Shown piece by piece: positions 11,441-22,055 of a stretch of DNA of 64,000 nucleotides (position 1 is the first letter of the stretch; every line of letters starts with the position of its first letter). The notes beneath the pieces are model-generated. The model had not been told where the DNA came from. It made no database searches and saw only the letters and a list, made by a program, of their open reading frames with translations. This DNA is from Erodium maritimum (lineage: Eukaryota; Streptophyta; Magnoliopsida; Geraniales; Geraniaceae), in NCBI GenBank assembly GCA_963921825.1, contig OY997593.1:68184039-68248038 (forward strand), read 5' to 3'. Position numbers and translations under genes: made by a program.

Positions 11441-14400
11441 CTATCTGCTCTGGAAATGCAATGTGTTCATGGCCACGGCGAAGATGAGCCCGAAAAGCAA
11501 AGCAATCCCAGCAACCACGGCCGCAGCTACTCCCAAAAGTTCATTCTTGAAACCAAAATAATCTTCCAGAAAAACCTCCACAGTCACATCTGTATCGAGC
11601 AGAACTTGCTTGGAGTGGCCATACTGAGAAGTGAAGAGGCCGTATAAGGTCCAAGCAACAGGACACACCCATGAGTACCACCTCCCCCACACTGGGATCC
11701 TCTGTTGTTGCCAAGGACAAAGAATCATAAGAACATGGGTTAATTGCTAAAACCACATCCCTAATTCTAACGGAATATTCCAAATTTTGTAAGTAAACGA
11801 CCGTGGTCAAAAGACAGTGTAGTTTAAAAGTGTTGAAATATATAATATAGTTTTTAGCAATTAACCCTAAGAATGTAATTTACAAAAAAAGTTGAAAGGA
11901 AATGCAAATGCTTACAGTTCTGGGGATGAGAAAGCCGGAGAATAAGCTCCACATGGAAAAAAACAGTGTGCAAACTGTGGAAGCAATGTGTTGGTTGGGT
12001 GTGATGGCCACGACCATCATGCCATAGAAGGTGAAGTAGAGCAACGTGAAGAACATGAAGAAGACGTACCAAAAGAATTTAGCAACTGTCCATTCAAACC
12101 CGATCATTGCATAAACCAACACACCATACACCACAGCTTGGACAAAGATATATGGAAGCTCAATCACCACCTGTAAAATGAAATTGGGGGTAATTGCTTA
12201 AAACTATCTATGTATTGGTCACGTGCAGAAAACTACCCCGAGTTTATAAGAGACCAATAAGATACACTCTTTTGGTCATGGATCATTTACACACCTTTAT
12301 AAATTGGTCACAAATCATTTACATGCCTTATGAATTGTCACAAACCACTTACATGCTTTAAGAATTGAACAACAAGACAAAAGTGTCGCAAAATTTGGCC
12401 TAAATTTTGTTCAGTAAGTTACCATAACTTAAGGTAGTTTTCTGCATGTAACCAATACATAAGGGTAGCTTTTGAAAATTAACCCTTGGAACTAATAGAA
12501 TCCAAATGTTCCTGGGGTTTAACAAACAAAACAAACCTGTGCAAATGCATATGCCAACGCTGAATACATTCCAGCTGCTTTCTCTCTGTAAAAGACGGTT
12601 CGTTCAGTAGCTACTACTGGCAGCACTGCTATGGCATTTAGGGGCCCAATGAAGGAAAGAGCAGCATACATAGAACCCATTGCATTGAAAAGATGTTGTT
12701 TCTTTGATCTGCAATCATCATCAAAGATCAATTCACATGTGGAAAGAGAGATGTCAATTTCATATGAATTTGAAGAATCTCACATATTGGAGCCAAGTTT
12801 CCAGAAGATTGTCCCGAACAACAAGGCGACGGCGGTGGAGAAGAGAAACCTGACCGCGGTGTAAGTTGGATTGCGCCAGTATGAGCAGTGTTGCTTCCAC
12901 AGGCAAGCCATGCACTGAGTGAAGAAAGACTGAGAGTACTGAGTAGGGAACTTAAGATCCTCCAAACCAGGTGGAGGTGTGCTCAGTTGTTTTATCACAG
13001 CTTTGTTCCTCCTGAAAAAACAAGTGTTAAAGCCACAAATGACATACTTATTATATCTGTTTGGGTTAATCACGTTTACCTACACTAATGTATACACGTA
13101 TAACACATACAAACACTAACGTTTGGAAATTATGAATACCTACACTAATGATTTTATATTTTCAAGATTTTAACAGATAGCTACACTAACCTATCTGTTA
13201 AAATTACAGATGCATACACTAACCTACATACCAAATGTAAAGGTTAGGGTAGGTATTTGTAGTTTCCAAACGTTAGTGCGTGCATGTGTAATACATGTTT
13301 ACGTAAGTGTAGGTAAACGTAATTAACCCTATCTGTTTTTGTAAACTTTGGCCTACCTGAAGAGATCCGAATTTTTGTATATATCTGCAAAATCAACCCC
13401 TGAGGCTAATTCCTGAGCTGAACAAGTGACTTCCAACATCCAAGTTGCTGGATTATAACCATCTTTAATGCTACCAACTCCTTGTATGCCCTTAGTGAAA
13501 CAAAACATGTACAAGAAAACAACGAGATACACATGAGGTAATTTGCAATATTGCTTTAAAATGGTGAACTTTTTGCAAGCTAACCTTCAAGTTGAAATTC
13601 TTCGCAAACTAGCACTCCTTTAATACATTTCAGATTTTACCCCTAATGTAGGTTACCCGATCGGGTATGTTCATTAGGGTAAAAACGTAATTTAACAAAA
13701 AAAAATAGAAATGAAATTTAGCTGTTGCAAGAGTGTTTTAAATGGAGGCTATTTTACAAATTTACCCAGACAAGGATAAACATAGGGAATGGAAAAGCTA
13801 ACTACTTGCAACACTTACAATACCTCAAAATACTCTATCAAATGGCAAGAGTGGTGACCCAGTGGTCCTACATAAATCTCCTGCCCTCCACGCTTCATTA
13901 AGAATAACTACAATTCCAAGACAAATACATCAACTTTAAAGTTTGTGCAAACTGATATAATATGTCTATCGTATTGTAATTCATACCTCGTCAAATGCTT
14001 CAAATATGTCAATACTTCGCTGATGGATGGTGCACACAACAGTTCTTCCGGTGTCCACTGTGTTTCTAACTGTTCTCAAAACAATTGCTGCAGCTCTTGC
14101 ATCTAGACCTGAAGTCGGCTCGTCCATGAATATGATAGAGGGGTTTGCCACTAGCTCCACTGCAATGGTTAACCTCTTGCGTTGCTCGGTTGACAAACCA
14201 CTCACACCAGGCAGCCCAACTAATGAATGTCTCAACAGATTCAATTCCACAAGATCCATTACCTCCTCAATAAACATCTGTAAGCATCCATATTCAGAGT
14301 ACAAAACCAATGTCAGTAGCAAATAATAGGGTTAATTATATTTTGTACTCCTTTTGAATTAGTTACACACCTTTAGTATCCCTAAGTTTTATAACGTTCA

Positions 14401-17400
14401 ATAAGAGTCCTTACGTTTTGGTACCCCTTATGTATTGGTAACAGAACAATTACATGCCTTATGACTTGGTCACATATCATCAAAATGGCGTAAACTTGAC
14501 CATAACCTTATCCAGTGCGTTACCAATACATAAGGGGTACTAAAGGTAATTACGCCCAAATAATAAGTATTCAAATGGTCCTGACCTCCCTGGTTTCTGT
14601 GTCCACTTGTTGGGGAAGGCGCAACCAGGCCGAATAGAGCAAAGACTCATAAACAGTGACATGAGGAGAATGTATGTCATTTTGCTCACAGTATCCAGAA
14701 ATCCGGGCAAATGTTTCTTGCTTCTTCGGGTACCCGGATATCTTGATGTTGCCATCAATGTGTCCCCCAGTTTTCCTACCAGCCAAAACATCCATCAGGG
14801 TGGTCTTACCAGCACCACTGACTCCCATCAGAGCTGTAAGAACTCCAGGCCTGAAAGTGCCACTCACACCCTTCAGAAGCACCAATTTATCTTCCACAAC
14901 ACCTAGGTTTCTCATTTCCTGTGGCGTGTCAACAGAGTAAACAATGTCATAAAAAATAATGGAATGTGGCATAAAAGGAAGAACCATTCCTCTTCTCTGC
15001 TCCTCACTGGCTGCAACTGTGTTGCATCCATGACTACTCCGCTCTTTCTTTTCGGATTCTTCAAACATGAAAGCCCGAGGCTTGTCATATGCTGCAAATT
15101 GTATTGTATTGTATTGGATGGGCATTACAACTTACAACACATTTTCAATAGCTATATGGAAGTACAAGGTACAAATGGATACTCACGGTTCAGATAAGTG
15201 AGGGCAAGAGCATAAAAGAAGTTGAAAACAAATACATATCCAACCAATGCCCCGACACCAAGCCAATACCAGTATGCATGTGTGAAGAGCCCGCGGGACT
15301 TTAAAACCAAAACTCCAAGCGGCTCCACTGTATTTGGTACAACCTTGGATTTTCCAAGAAAGCCAAGACGTCATTGATCTGATCAAGACTAGTACAAGTG
15401 AAATCTAGGCAGTGAAAATTAAACAAATTTACATGACTCCAGCTCTTCCCTAGGAACTCATTAGCTGCTATTGCATTCTGCCCATACATCAAAGGAGACA
15501 TCCAGTAGCCCCATATCCACCATTTCTTTATATCCTCTGAAGAATGGAACGATCATGAGCGAGGTCAAGTTAGTTTTAAATTCTAATGCATAGGTATCAT
15601 ATTCATACCTCGAGAAAGCACAAAGCCACCCAATACATAAAGAATGACCAGAGCTAAAAATCCGAATGTAGTAGCAACAAGCATATTCCTCCCCAAGGCA
15701 GCAATCAGTCTATAAAGCCCTGAAGCCATCTGCCTAAGAAGGAGCAGTAAAAGGAACTGCCTAAACAACCTGTATCAATAGCTTATATTAGTCAATACAA
15801 TTTATAGTTGAACAGACATGCAAAGAAAATCATAGCTCTCCACCTTCCAACGTCGGAGTCATATCCAATGACATAGTAAGTGATGAAAACCCATATAGTA
15901 ACCCCTAAGGATGTGATCGGGATCTGGAGGATCCATGTGGGAAGAGCATATGCCCAACAAGGATAGAATAGGAGGTCCCTTTGTTTGTAAAAGACGGGAA
16001 GCTTTGCAATGGTCATGGGAAGTTCTGCGAATCCGTCAAACATGATCACAGACAGAGTGATGAACAAAGCTCCCAAGTAAACTCCTCCTTCAGTTATAGA
16101 TGTTCGATGCATCTCAGTCCTTAAGAAGACGGTCATTGTAATCAGTGCCAATATTGTAAGCTACAAGCAGAAAGATGGATTTAATCAAAAAGACAGATAG
16201 AAAATGCTCACAAGACAAAATCAAAACAGGAGATTAACACAAACTTGAGAGAGCCTGAAGATGTAAACAAAGGAGTTCCTCTTCATGAGCAAGTACTCTC
16301 TTGAGGCACAAGCTCTCAGCAGTTCCTTCTTTCCAATGCTATACTTGTTAGTTGTCAAAGCAGCTGGGTGGCTTTTTGTCTTATCATATGGAACTGCAAG
16401 CTCATGTCCTAATTTCTGTCCTCCATGGTAAGAATGGAATGCTTCGGCAAACTCCTTGGCCATGATAAACCTGTAAGGATCATCTTTACGAGCCCAAAAC
16501 TGTTCCTGATCTTTCTTCGATGTCACCTGCAATCAAGGTTGTAAAAAACGTTAGGCGTTAGTTGGGTAGGAAAAAGTCCTAGGCGCTAAGCAGGGAATAA
16601 TCGGATTATTATTTTTAAATTTTTATTATATATATTATAGAATTTTATATTGTACTATATAAAAATATTAATAATATCAAACATCAAATATATAAATAAA
16701 AAAACATAAACATTCCACTAAACTAAAAATATCATACAATTCTTAAAACAAGATCAATAAGCAAAACTCTATCAATTCAATTACCACATGTTTGTGCACT
16801 CTTTATGTTTTGAAAATACTAAACAAAAAAGATTAATAGCATGAATCAAACTCAGGATGTAAAACTCGAACAAAGTGTGCCTACCAAGTACCAACTCAAC
16901 TAGTATAATTTTATGGTCTCACTTAGTTTGTAAAAAATTAGAAACTATTTTTTTAATTACAAATCCAACCTGACGCCTGGCCGACCCGGACATTAACTGG
17001 CTAGTCGACAATTAATCGGCCAGATCGACGATTAATTGGGTCGCCAAAGTCCATTTCAGAGCCTCCCTATATATTGTTCATCCTAGTGGTCAAGACTAGT
17101 AAACACAGTTCATGCTCACTTGTTGGAGAAAGTCTGCAACATCTTTCCTCTCAGGACACCTGAAACCCATGTACTCAAAAAAGTCGAGCACTTGTTCACG
17201 GGAGCCCTGGTAAACAATGTGGCCACCGGAGAGGAGAATAATATCATCAAACAGATCATAAGTCTCTGGTGCTGGCTGGAGGAGGGAGATGATTGCAGTT
17301 CCATTAAGAATGTGATTAGATTGCTTGAGTGATTTCACAATTTGGAATGTTGTTGAGCAGTCCAAGCCAGTAGATATCTCATCCATAAATAATGCTTTTG

Positions 17401-19465
17401 CCGGTCCAACCAGCATTTCACCTATCATTTCATCAATGATACTTTAAATGAAATATACATGACAAAATTGATTTTTTTTACCTGTCGTGACGCGCTTTCG
17501 TTGTCCACCAGAGATACCCCTTAGCATTTCATTTCCTACCATGGTATCTGCACATACTTCTAATCCCAAAATCTGTATATTTGTGTGAGGAAAGATAAGT
17601 AAACTTAGGCACTGTTGCAGATATTGTTCTGGAAATAATAGTAATAGATATACCTTTAGAGTGTAATCTGTCATGCCTCTTGCTGCCTGGCCCTCAGTTG
17701 ACACTGCCTAAATTTGTACGAGCCAATTTAAAGAGTATACTAAACCCTTGATGATAGAACACTTGAAGATCATTATCCACAGGATAGAAGCATTAAAAGT
17801 AGGGTTAATTGTCAAAAACTACCCTAAAGCATTGTCTACAAACGAAAACATACATATACTTGTGTCCACGCTTTTAGGGTGCACTGAAGTTTTGTCCACC
17901 AGTCTTCAGTTAGAAAAACTTCAGTGCACCCTAAAAAAATTTCTAACAGAAGACTGTGGACAAAACTTTAGTGCACCCTAAAAGCGTGGACAAAAGTATA
18001 TACATGTTTTCGTTTGTGGACAATACTTCAGGGTAGTTTTTGACAATTAACCCTCAAAAGTATGTGAAATTTGAAATAATATGGTATATTTTTCACTTAA
18101 CAGGTTAAACTATTAGGTTGATTAAAGATTTTCTGAGAGCAGCAGATAATTAAACAAGTTAAGTAGCTTGAGATTTTAGCTTGGAAGAAAGTTTAACCCA
18201 AGAAAAATGATAGGTTTTCCTAAAGGGAATTTAGTTTACTTTCACCTTCATGAACATATCAATGTCAGGATCGGGCCAGATATTGTATGCTTTCTCTCTT
18301 CTTAACAACTCTGCTAAAATGTCTGCGGATCATTGCCACAATAGTTAGTATAAACATTCGATGGAGCGAGACACCATAGCAGTAAAGATGTTCACAAACC
18401 ATAGCGAGATCCAACTCCCTGGCATCTAGCTGAGAATTCCAAAGTTTCTCTCACGGTCAATTCTCCTATATGGAGATCATGTTGGCTGATATAGGCAGCA
18501 GTTCTCTGTGGTACAAACTCATGCATATCATGCCCATTATAAGTCACCCTCCCCGAAACCTGCATAATAAATTGCTCAATGTGAGTTTGAGGTCATATAA
18601 GGGTTATAAATGAAGACAGAGTGGAAGATGTTGAACCTTTAATGCTGGATCAAGCTTTCCGGCTAGAGCCAACAATAGGGTTGTCTTTCCTGAACTTGGA
18701 GGGCCCAAAAGCAAAGTCATTCTACAAAAATTGTAAGAATCTCAAAGGGGGCTCAACTCTGTAAGGTCAGAAACTGAAGCCACTTGTCCCATTCTCACCT
18801 TGATGGCTTTATGATTCCACTAACGTTGTTAAGAACATAAAAGGGTTTCTTTCTGCTCGGAAGCATGTGGAGATAGTTGAAGAAATCCTTCAGGATGGAT
18901 ACACAGTATGAAAGATGTTGAGCAATTAACAAAACATAAGTGTATGTATTTGCAAGCTCCTACCTCAACTATACCAACAATAAAATTAAACAAGGTAGGC
19001 AAAGCTCTGCCAACTCCTACATGCGCTGCCGCTTCAATATTCAGATGCTCAAATCTAACCTCAATGGAAGGAAGATCAATCCCAACTCTGAATCACACCC
19101 AATAACACAAACCTAAGTCATAGCTCTTAAGGGCAAAAGCAAACACGAAAGAGAAGTTTGTACCTGTCAAGGCGATTCTTGAACTTGAGCAAGAAACTCT
19201 CATTATCCTCGTTTGCAACTCCGATCAACCTCTCAATCAGATTCTTCTTTTGTAGTATATCAATCTCAGTGGCATCACCTTTAGATGAGGTCAAACGGGC
19301 GTAGGAGGGAAGCTTCTCAAGTGAAGCCCATTTCAGAGCTTCCTCGTCATCTTCCTCCACAGAAGACCTCCGAAAAGCCTCGAATACACCGTCACTATTC
19401 CTCCAGAGGGAAGTGCTGCCTGATCTCAGGCTACTACTAGCTCTATGGACATCACCACCCACCAT
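11441..19465 (-). CDS. PDR-type ABCG transporter, 22 exons, 1411 aa
   Basis: Full-size pleiotropic drug resistance (ABCG) exporter of the plasma membrane, closest in my reading to PDR1/ABCG40-like proteins. Exons on the minus strand: 19465-19164, 19087-18964, 18887-18799, 18721-18637, 18559-18400, 18322-18246, 17707-17654, 17572-17482, 17421-17120, 16526-16245, 16160-15844, 15769-15609, 15536-15433, 15343-15187, 15091-14586, 14277-13987, 13907-13824, 13490-13357, 13011-12784, 12708-12537, 12170-11916, 11701-11441. They sum to 4236 nt in one frame. The order is NBD1-TMD1-NBD2-TMD2. NBD1 has Walker [10 protein letters not shown] (about 178-186), signature ISGGQ (about 316-320) and Walker [12 protein letters not shown]2 has Walker [10 protein letters not shown] (858-866), LSTEQ and [12 protein letters not shown]. 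The start at 19465 fits the family N-terminus; an upstream in-frame ATG at 19582 would cover the TATA region. One oddity is Arg at 1024 in the usual HQPS motif. The substrate is unknown. Confidence 0.93.
11737..11868. mobile_element. Mutator-like MITE in ABC gene intron 21
   Basis: A 132 bp element with inverted ends GGGTTAATTGCTAAAA. The 9 bp flanks TAAGAACAT and TAAGAATGT differ by two transitions, fitting an old target duplication. It lies between the last two exons. Confidence 0.65.
12188..12485. mobile_element. MITE in ABC gene intron 20
   Basis: The left end GGGTAATTGCTTAAAACTA is the inverse of the right end, whose complement reads GGGTTAATTTTCAAAAGCTA. Inside are inverted blocks around ATGTATTGGT. 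I see no clear target duplication. Confidence 0.55.
13063..13329. mobile_element. Mutator-like MITE in ABC gene intron 18
   Basis: A 267 bp element with ends GGGTTAATCACGTTTACC and, on the other strand, GGGTTAATTACGTTTACC. An exact 9 bp duplication TATCTGTTT flanks it (13054-13062 and 13330-13338). It is nearly palindromic and has no coding capacity. Confidence 0.85.
13545..13767. mobile_element. Possible MITE in ABC gene intron 17
   Basis: Weak inverted similarity links GGTAATTTGCAATATTGC at the left to the complement of GCTATTTTACAAATTTACC at the right, with an internal GGGTTACCCGATCGGGTA-like palindromic patch near 13655. No target duplication was found, so this is tentative. Confidence 0.3.
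14329..14558. mobile_element. Mutator-like MITE in ABC gene intron 15
   Basis: About 230 bp, starting GGGTTAATTATATTTTGTAC and ending in a complementary GGTACTAAAGGTAATTACGCCC. AAATAATA (or CAAATAATA, 9 bp, if the last C is shared) flanks both sides. Inner arms match around ACCCCTTATGTATTGGTAAC. Confidence 0.75.
16534..17066. mobile_element. hAT-like MITE in ABC gene intron 9
   Basis: The left end CAAGGTTGTAAAAAACG followed by TTAGGCG and CTAGGCGCTA matches the right end of the hAT MITE at 1616-1978. The right portion has the GCCTGGCCGACC and ATTAATCGG blocks of the same family. The right boundary and target duplication are not clear. Confidence 0.55.
17802..18053. mobile_element. Near-palindromic Mutator-like MITE in ABC gene intron 6
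   Basis: 252 bp with inverted ends GGGTTAATTGTCAAAAACTA. The 9 bp flanks TTAAAAGTA and TCAAAAGTA differ at one base. The two halves are almost perfect inverted copies, with internal repetition of TTAGGGTGCACTGAAGTTTT-like blocks, so the whole element would fold into one long hairpin. Confidence 0.82.
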
Positions 19466-19560
19466 CAAAACTCTACCACAATTTTTTCCTCGGAGGGTGG
19501 AAATGAAGATTGGGTTTTGTTCTATGTATCTGAGTTTTTGGTCAGTGTGTTGATTGGTGC

Positions 19561-19571
19561 TGATATATATA
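19561..19571 (-). promoter_or_regulatory. Candidate TATA box of the ABC transporter gene
   Basis: The minus strand reads TATATATATCAG about 95 bases upstream of the chosen start codon at 19465, a usual distance allowing for a 60-70 base leader. It supports the downstream ATG, because an ATG at 19582 would lie upstream of this box. Confidence 0.5.
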
Positions 19572-19599
19572 CACATAATCATAATATAAAGAATTTAGT

Positions 19600-20250
19600 G
19601 ACTAAATTGAAATAATTTAATGGAACAAAACTAAATTCATAAATCAGATAAAAACAAAGAGGGTAAGTCCCTTTTCAAAAATCCAACAAAAACAAAAGCA
19701 CCCAACCTAAATTAGTGCGAAAATAAGACAAGAGTGAATTGGTTGGAATCATGCAAAGCCACATTTGTGTTTGGCCCTTTCACAATTACCATTCACAAAC
19801 AAAAAAAGTGGCGTTATTTATCTTCAAGTAGACGCGCCATTGCAAGCTATCCGCCTGCCTTGTGCCCCAAGTCTTCTCAAAACTGTGATTTACAGACAAA
19901 AAATAAAGTAGACAAAGATGAATTATAAAAGCAGAGGCTAGAGCCAAGCATATATATGTATATGCATCTATCTGTTTTGGAAAATACGAAAAATTTCCGA
20001 ACTTTTCACGGGATACAAGCTAGACCAACTGATATCAAACTTGAAAATCGTAAAGTCTTGTAATCCTGTTTCCGAACCTAACCTTCTTATCATAATCCTG
20101 TTTTGACCTTTCGTCTTATAAGGTTACCATAACAGAAATCTTCTGTCATACAAAAAAAAAGCTCGTCGCGATGATATGATGAGTTTTAAAGTTGATCATA
20201 CTAAATAGATAATCTTATTAAACTGGTAGCATGAAATGATTTTTGTTCTG
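19600..20250. other. Upstream region of the ABC gene
   Basis: AT-rich DNA with no reading frame I recognise; presumed promoter of the minus-strand transporter. A 64-codon plus-strand frame at 19734 looks like chance. Confidence 0.4.
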
Positions 20251-20586
20251 TTTTTATTTTACACTCATACAATCTACCACATAGGATTTCTGAACAATGT
20301 TCAAATACTCCATCGACGAGAATTTCTTTCATAAATCACGAGCAAAGTACAAAATCATAATCTCTATAAGCGAGAAGCACAAAGCTGAACTACAATGTGT
20401 ATGGCAGATAAAGAGCTTACAATTAAGATGAGGTGTGAAAGTCTTCAATCTCGAAGGCTGGCTTGACTTGGAGCTCATCATCCTCTTCGAATAAACGGGC
20501 AAATTGTTCATCTCTTTTCTCCTTTTGCCACAACTTGAAAAGGAAAAGAGCAAATAGTAGAATATCCCCAACCCCCGAGTAATATT
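20250..20586 (-). pseudogene. Duplicated last exon and 3'UTR of the small membrane-protein gene
   Basis: The minus-strand translation at 20586-20430 contains ILLFALFLFKLWQKEKRDEQ followed by an acidic FEEDDEL tail. This closely matches the last exon of the gene at 27332-28907 (GAILLFGLFLFKLWQKKKRD and LFEEDDELEVE). Nucleotide similarity continues through the 3' flank to about 20250, paired with about 27090. The copy lacks the first exon, the signal peptide and the linker. It sits directly behind the truncated F-box frame, whose stop (20588-20586) falls at the junction. This is a partial duplication. Confidence 0.75.
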
Positions 20587-21983
20587 TACACCATTTGGCT
20601 TCCAGGATCAGAGCTCAATTGATCATTGATAAAATAAACTTGATTCCCATTGTCCCCTTTCAAGTATTGAGAGGATATACCCACTTGTGCACCTAAACCC
20701 GTAAACAAAGTTTCATCTTTAAACGATGGATTTCCAACAGGAACCAAAATTAACGAGCTGTTATCAATTTTGAAAACAGTCAAGTCTAGTTCAGTGAACC
20801 TAACATTCTCATCAAAACCCTCTATACACTGATCCCTCGTTATCAAACGAACGCTACAATAGCTGAAAGGGATAACGCTGGTTCCCAACCTTTGTAAACG
20901 TTTCGTTTTCACGTCCTAACCCGGGCCAACGTATCGAGTCACTTCCATACATAAAACGTTTGGTTTTTTTGCAGAAAGTATAAAAAGCCGTCAAACTTAA
21001 CTATTTCGTTAACTTGTCGACACGTGAGGGTCACGTGTTCCAAACCTTTGGGTCTGAAAATGTTGGTTTCAAACCTTTCTGAACGTTTCATTATCACGTC
21101 CTAACCCAGACCAACGTTTCATTATCGCGATGTGGGGGGTATTTTAGACTTTTTGATTCCGAAGTTAACGAAATCGTTAAGTTGGACGACTTTTTATACT
21201 TTCTGCAAAAAACGAAACGTTTTATGTATGGAAGTGACTCGATACGTTGGCCCGGGTTAGGACGTGAAAACGAAACGTTTACAAAGGTTGGGAACCAGCG
21301 TTTTCCCTAGCTGAAATCAGCATAGAATGGGTTCGGCACAAGCATCCTCAACTTGGGACAAGACACAACATTGTCACAAACCATCACATTTCCTCCCTCA
21401 GTCATGGCATATAATCTTCCATCAGTGAATGCAACATCCTTGTAAACACAACCACAATGACTATCATCAGATTCGATCAAACCAGTCCAGCTTCTGTCAC
21501 CGGCCTTGCAATAAGCCAATCCAGATCCACCTTGGTAGATAGCAGCGGCCCTGAAATCATCCGAATCAGGGCTACAAGATAAGGCGATTTTGACAATGTT
21601 GTCATAATAGCTCCGAGGACGATCGAAATCGCAGATTTGGGGTTTGTACTTGAACAAGCCTAGAAATTTATACCTGGGTGGGAGCGAAACTTGATCCATT
21701 CAGCGACCCAACCATAACCCGATCCTTTGAGAAGGATCTTAGGTTCCGGTTCCATATTGTACAGCTTCTTCTCCAATGGATGGTACACTCCGCAGGATGT
21801 CCCGGTTTTGTACGGAAGCAGCAGCCACGGCGGCTGCGGCTGCCGGAGATCCGGGAATCCTGCCGGCGAGCTCGATCGCCAGTGCGTACAGACGCAGGTA
21901 AACCTAATCTTGTCGCGGAAGGCGGCAAGGTCTTGACGGATCATCATCAACAGATCACATGGAAGCTCACTCCACTGACCCAT
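20586..21983 (-). pseudogene. F-box/DUF295 (KIB-type) gene broken by MITE insertion
   Basis: F-box proteins recruit targets to SCF ubiquitin ligases. The minus-strand frame starts at 21983 with an F-box-like segment (WSELPCDLL...IRFTCVCTHWRSS), followed by the DUF295 region: a Gly-Trp stretch, 'AAIYQGGSGLAYCKAGDRSW', 'DVAFTDGRLYAMTEGGNVMV'. Three lesions are visible. There is a frame shift around 21700-21660. A 439 bp Mutator-like MITE (20869-21307) interrupts codons for ..ADFS|YCS.., and the duplicated target bases create the stop. The C-terminus ends abruptly where a foreign duplicated exon begins. Removing one target copy plus the MITE would rejoin the frame exactly, so the gene was open at that site before insertion. 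A retroposon also sits 72 bp upstream of the ATG. It is probably dead. Confidence 0.75.
20869..21307. mobile_element. Mutator-like MITE inside the F-box gene, 439 bp
   Basis: Ends GGGATAACGCTGGTTCCC and (other strand) GGGAAAACGCTGGTTCCC begin inverted repeats of about 140 bp that share ACGTTTCGTTTTCACGTCC. An exact 9 bp duplication TAGCTGAAA flanks the element (20860-20868 and 21308-21316). The core near 21055-21120 contains a further internal copy of the ACGTTTCATTATCACGTCC block. There is no coding capacity. A related copy is at 41769-42000. Confidence 0.9.
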
Positions 21984-22055
21984 AGCGACGAATTTCCTTT
22001 ACAATGGTTCAATGTTTTAGGCCAGATAAAAACTAGGTTGGGGTTAATCTTACCT

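Noticed and set aside
19466-19582. Upstream in-frame ATG extending the ABC transporter by 39 residues
   Set aside because: The extension covers the TATA-like box and does not resemble PDR N-termini; the ATG at 19465 fits the family.
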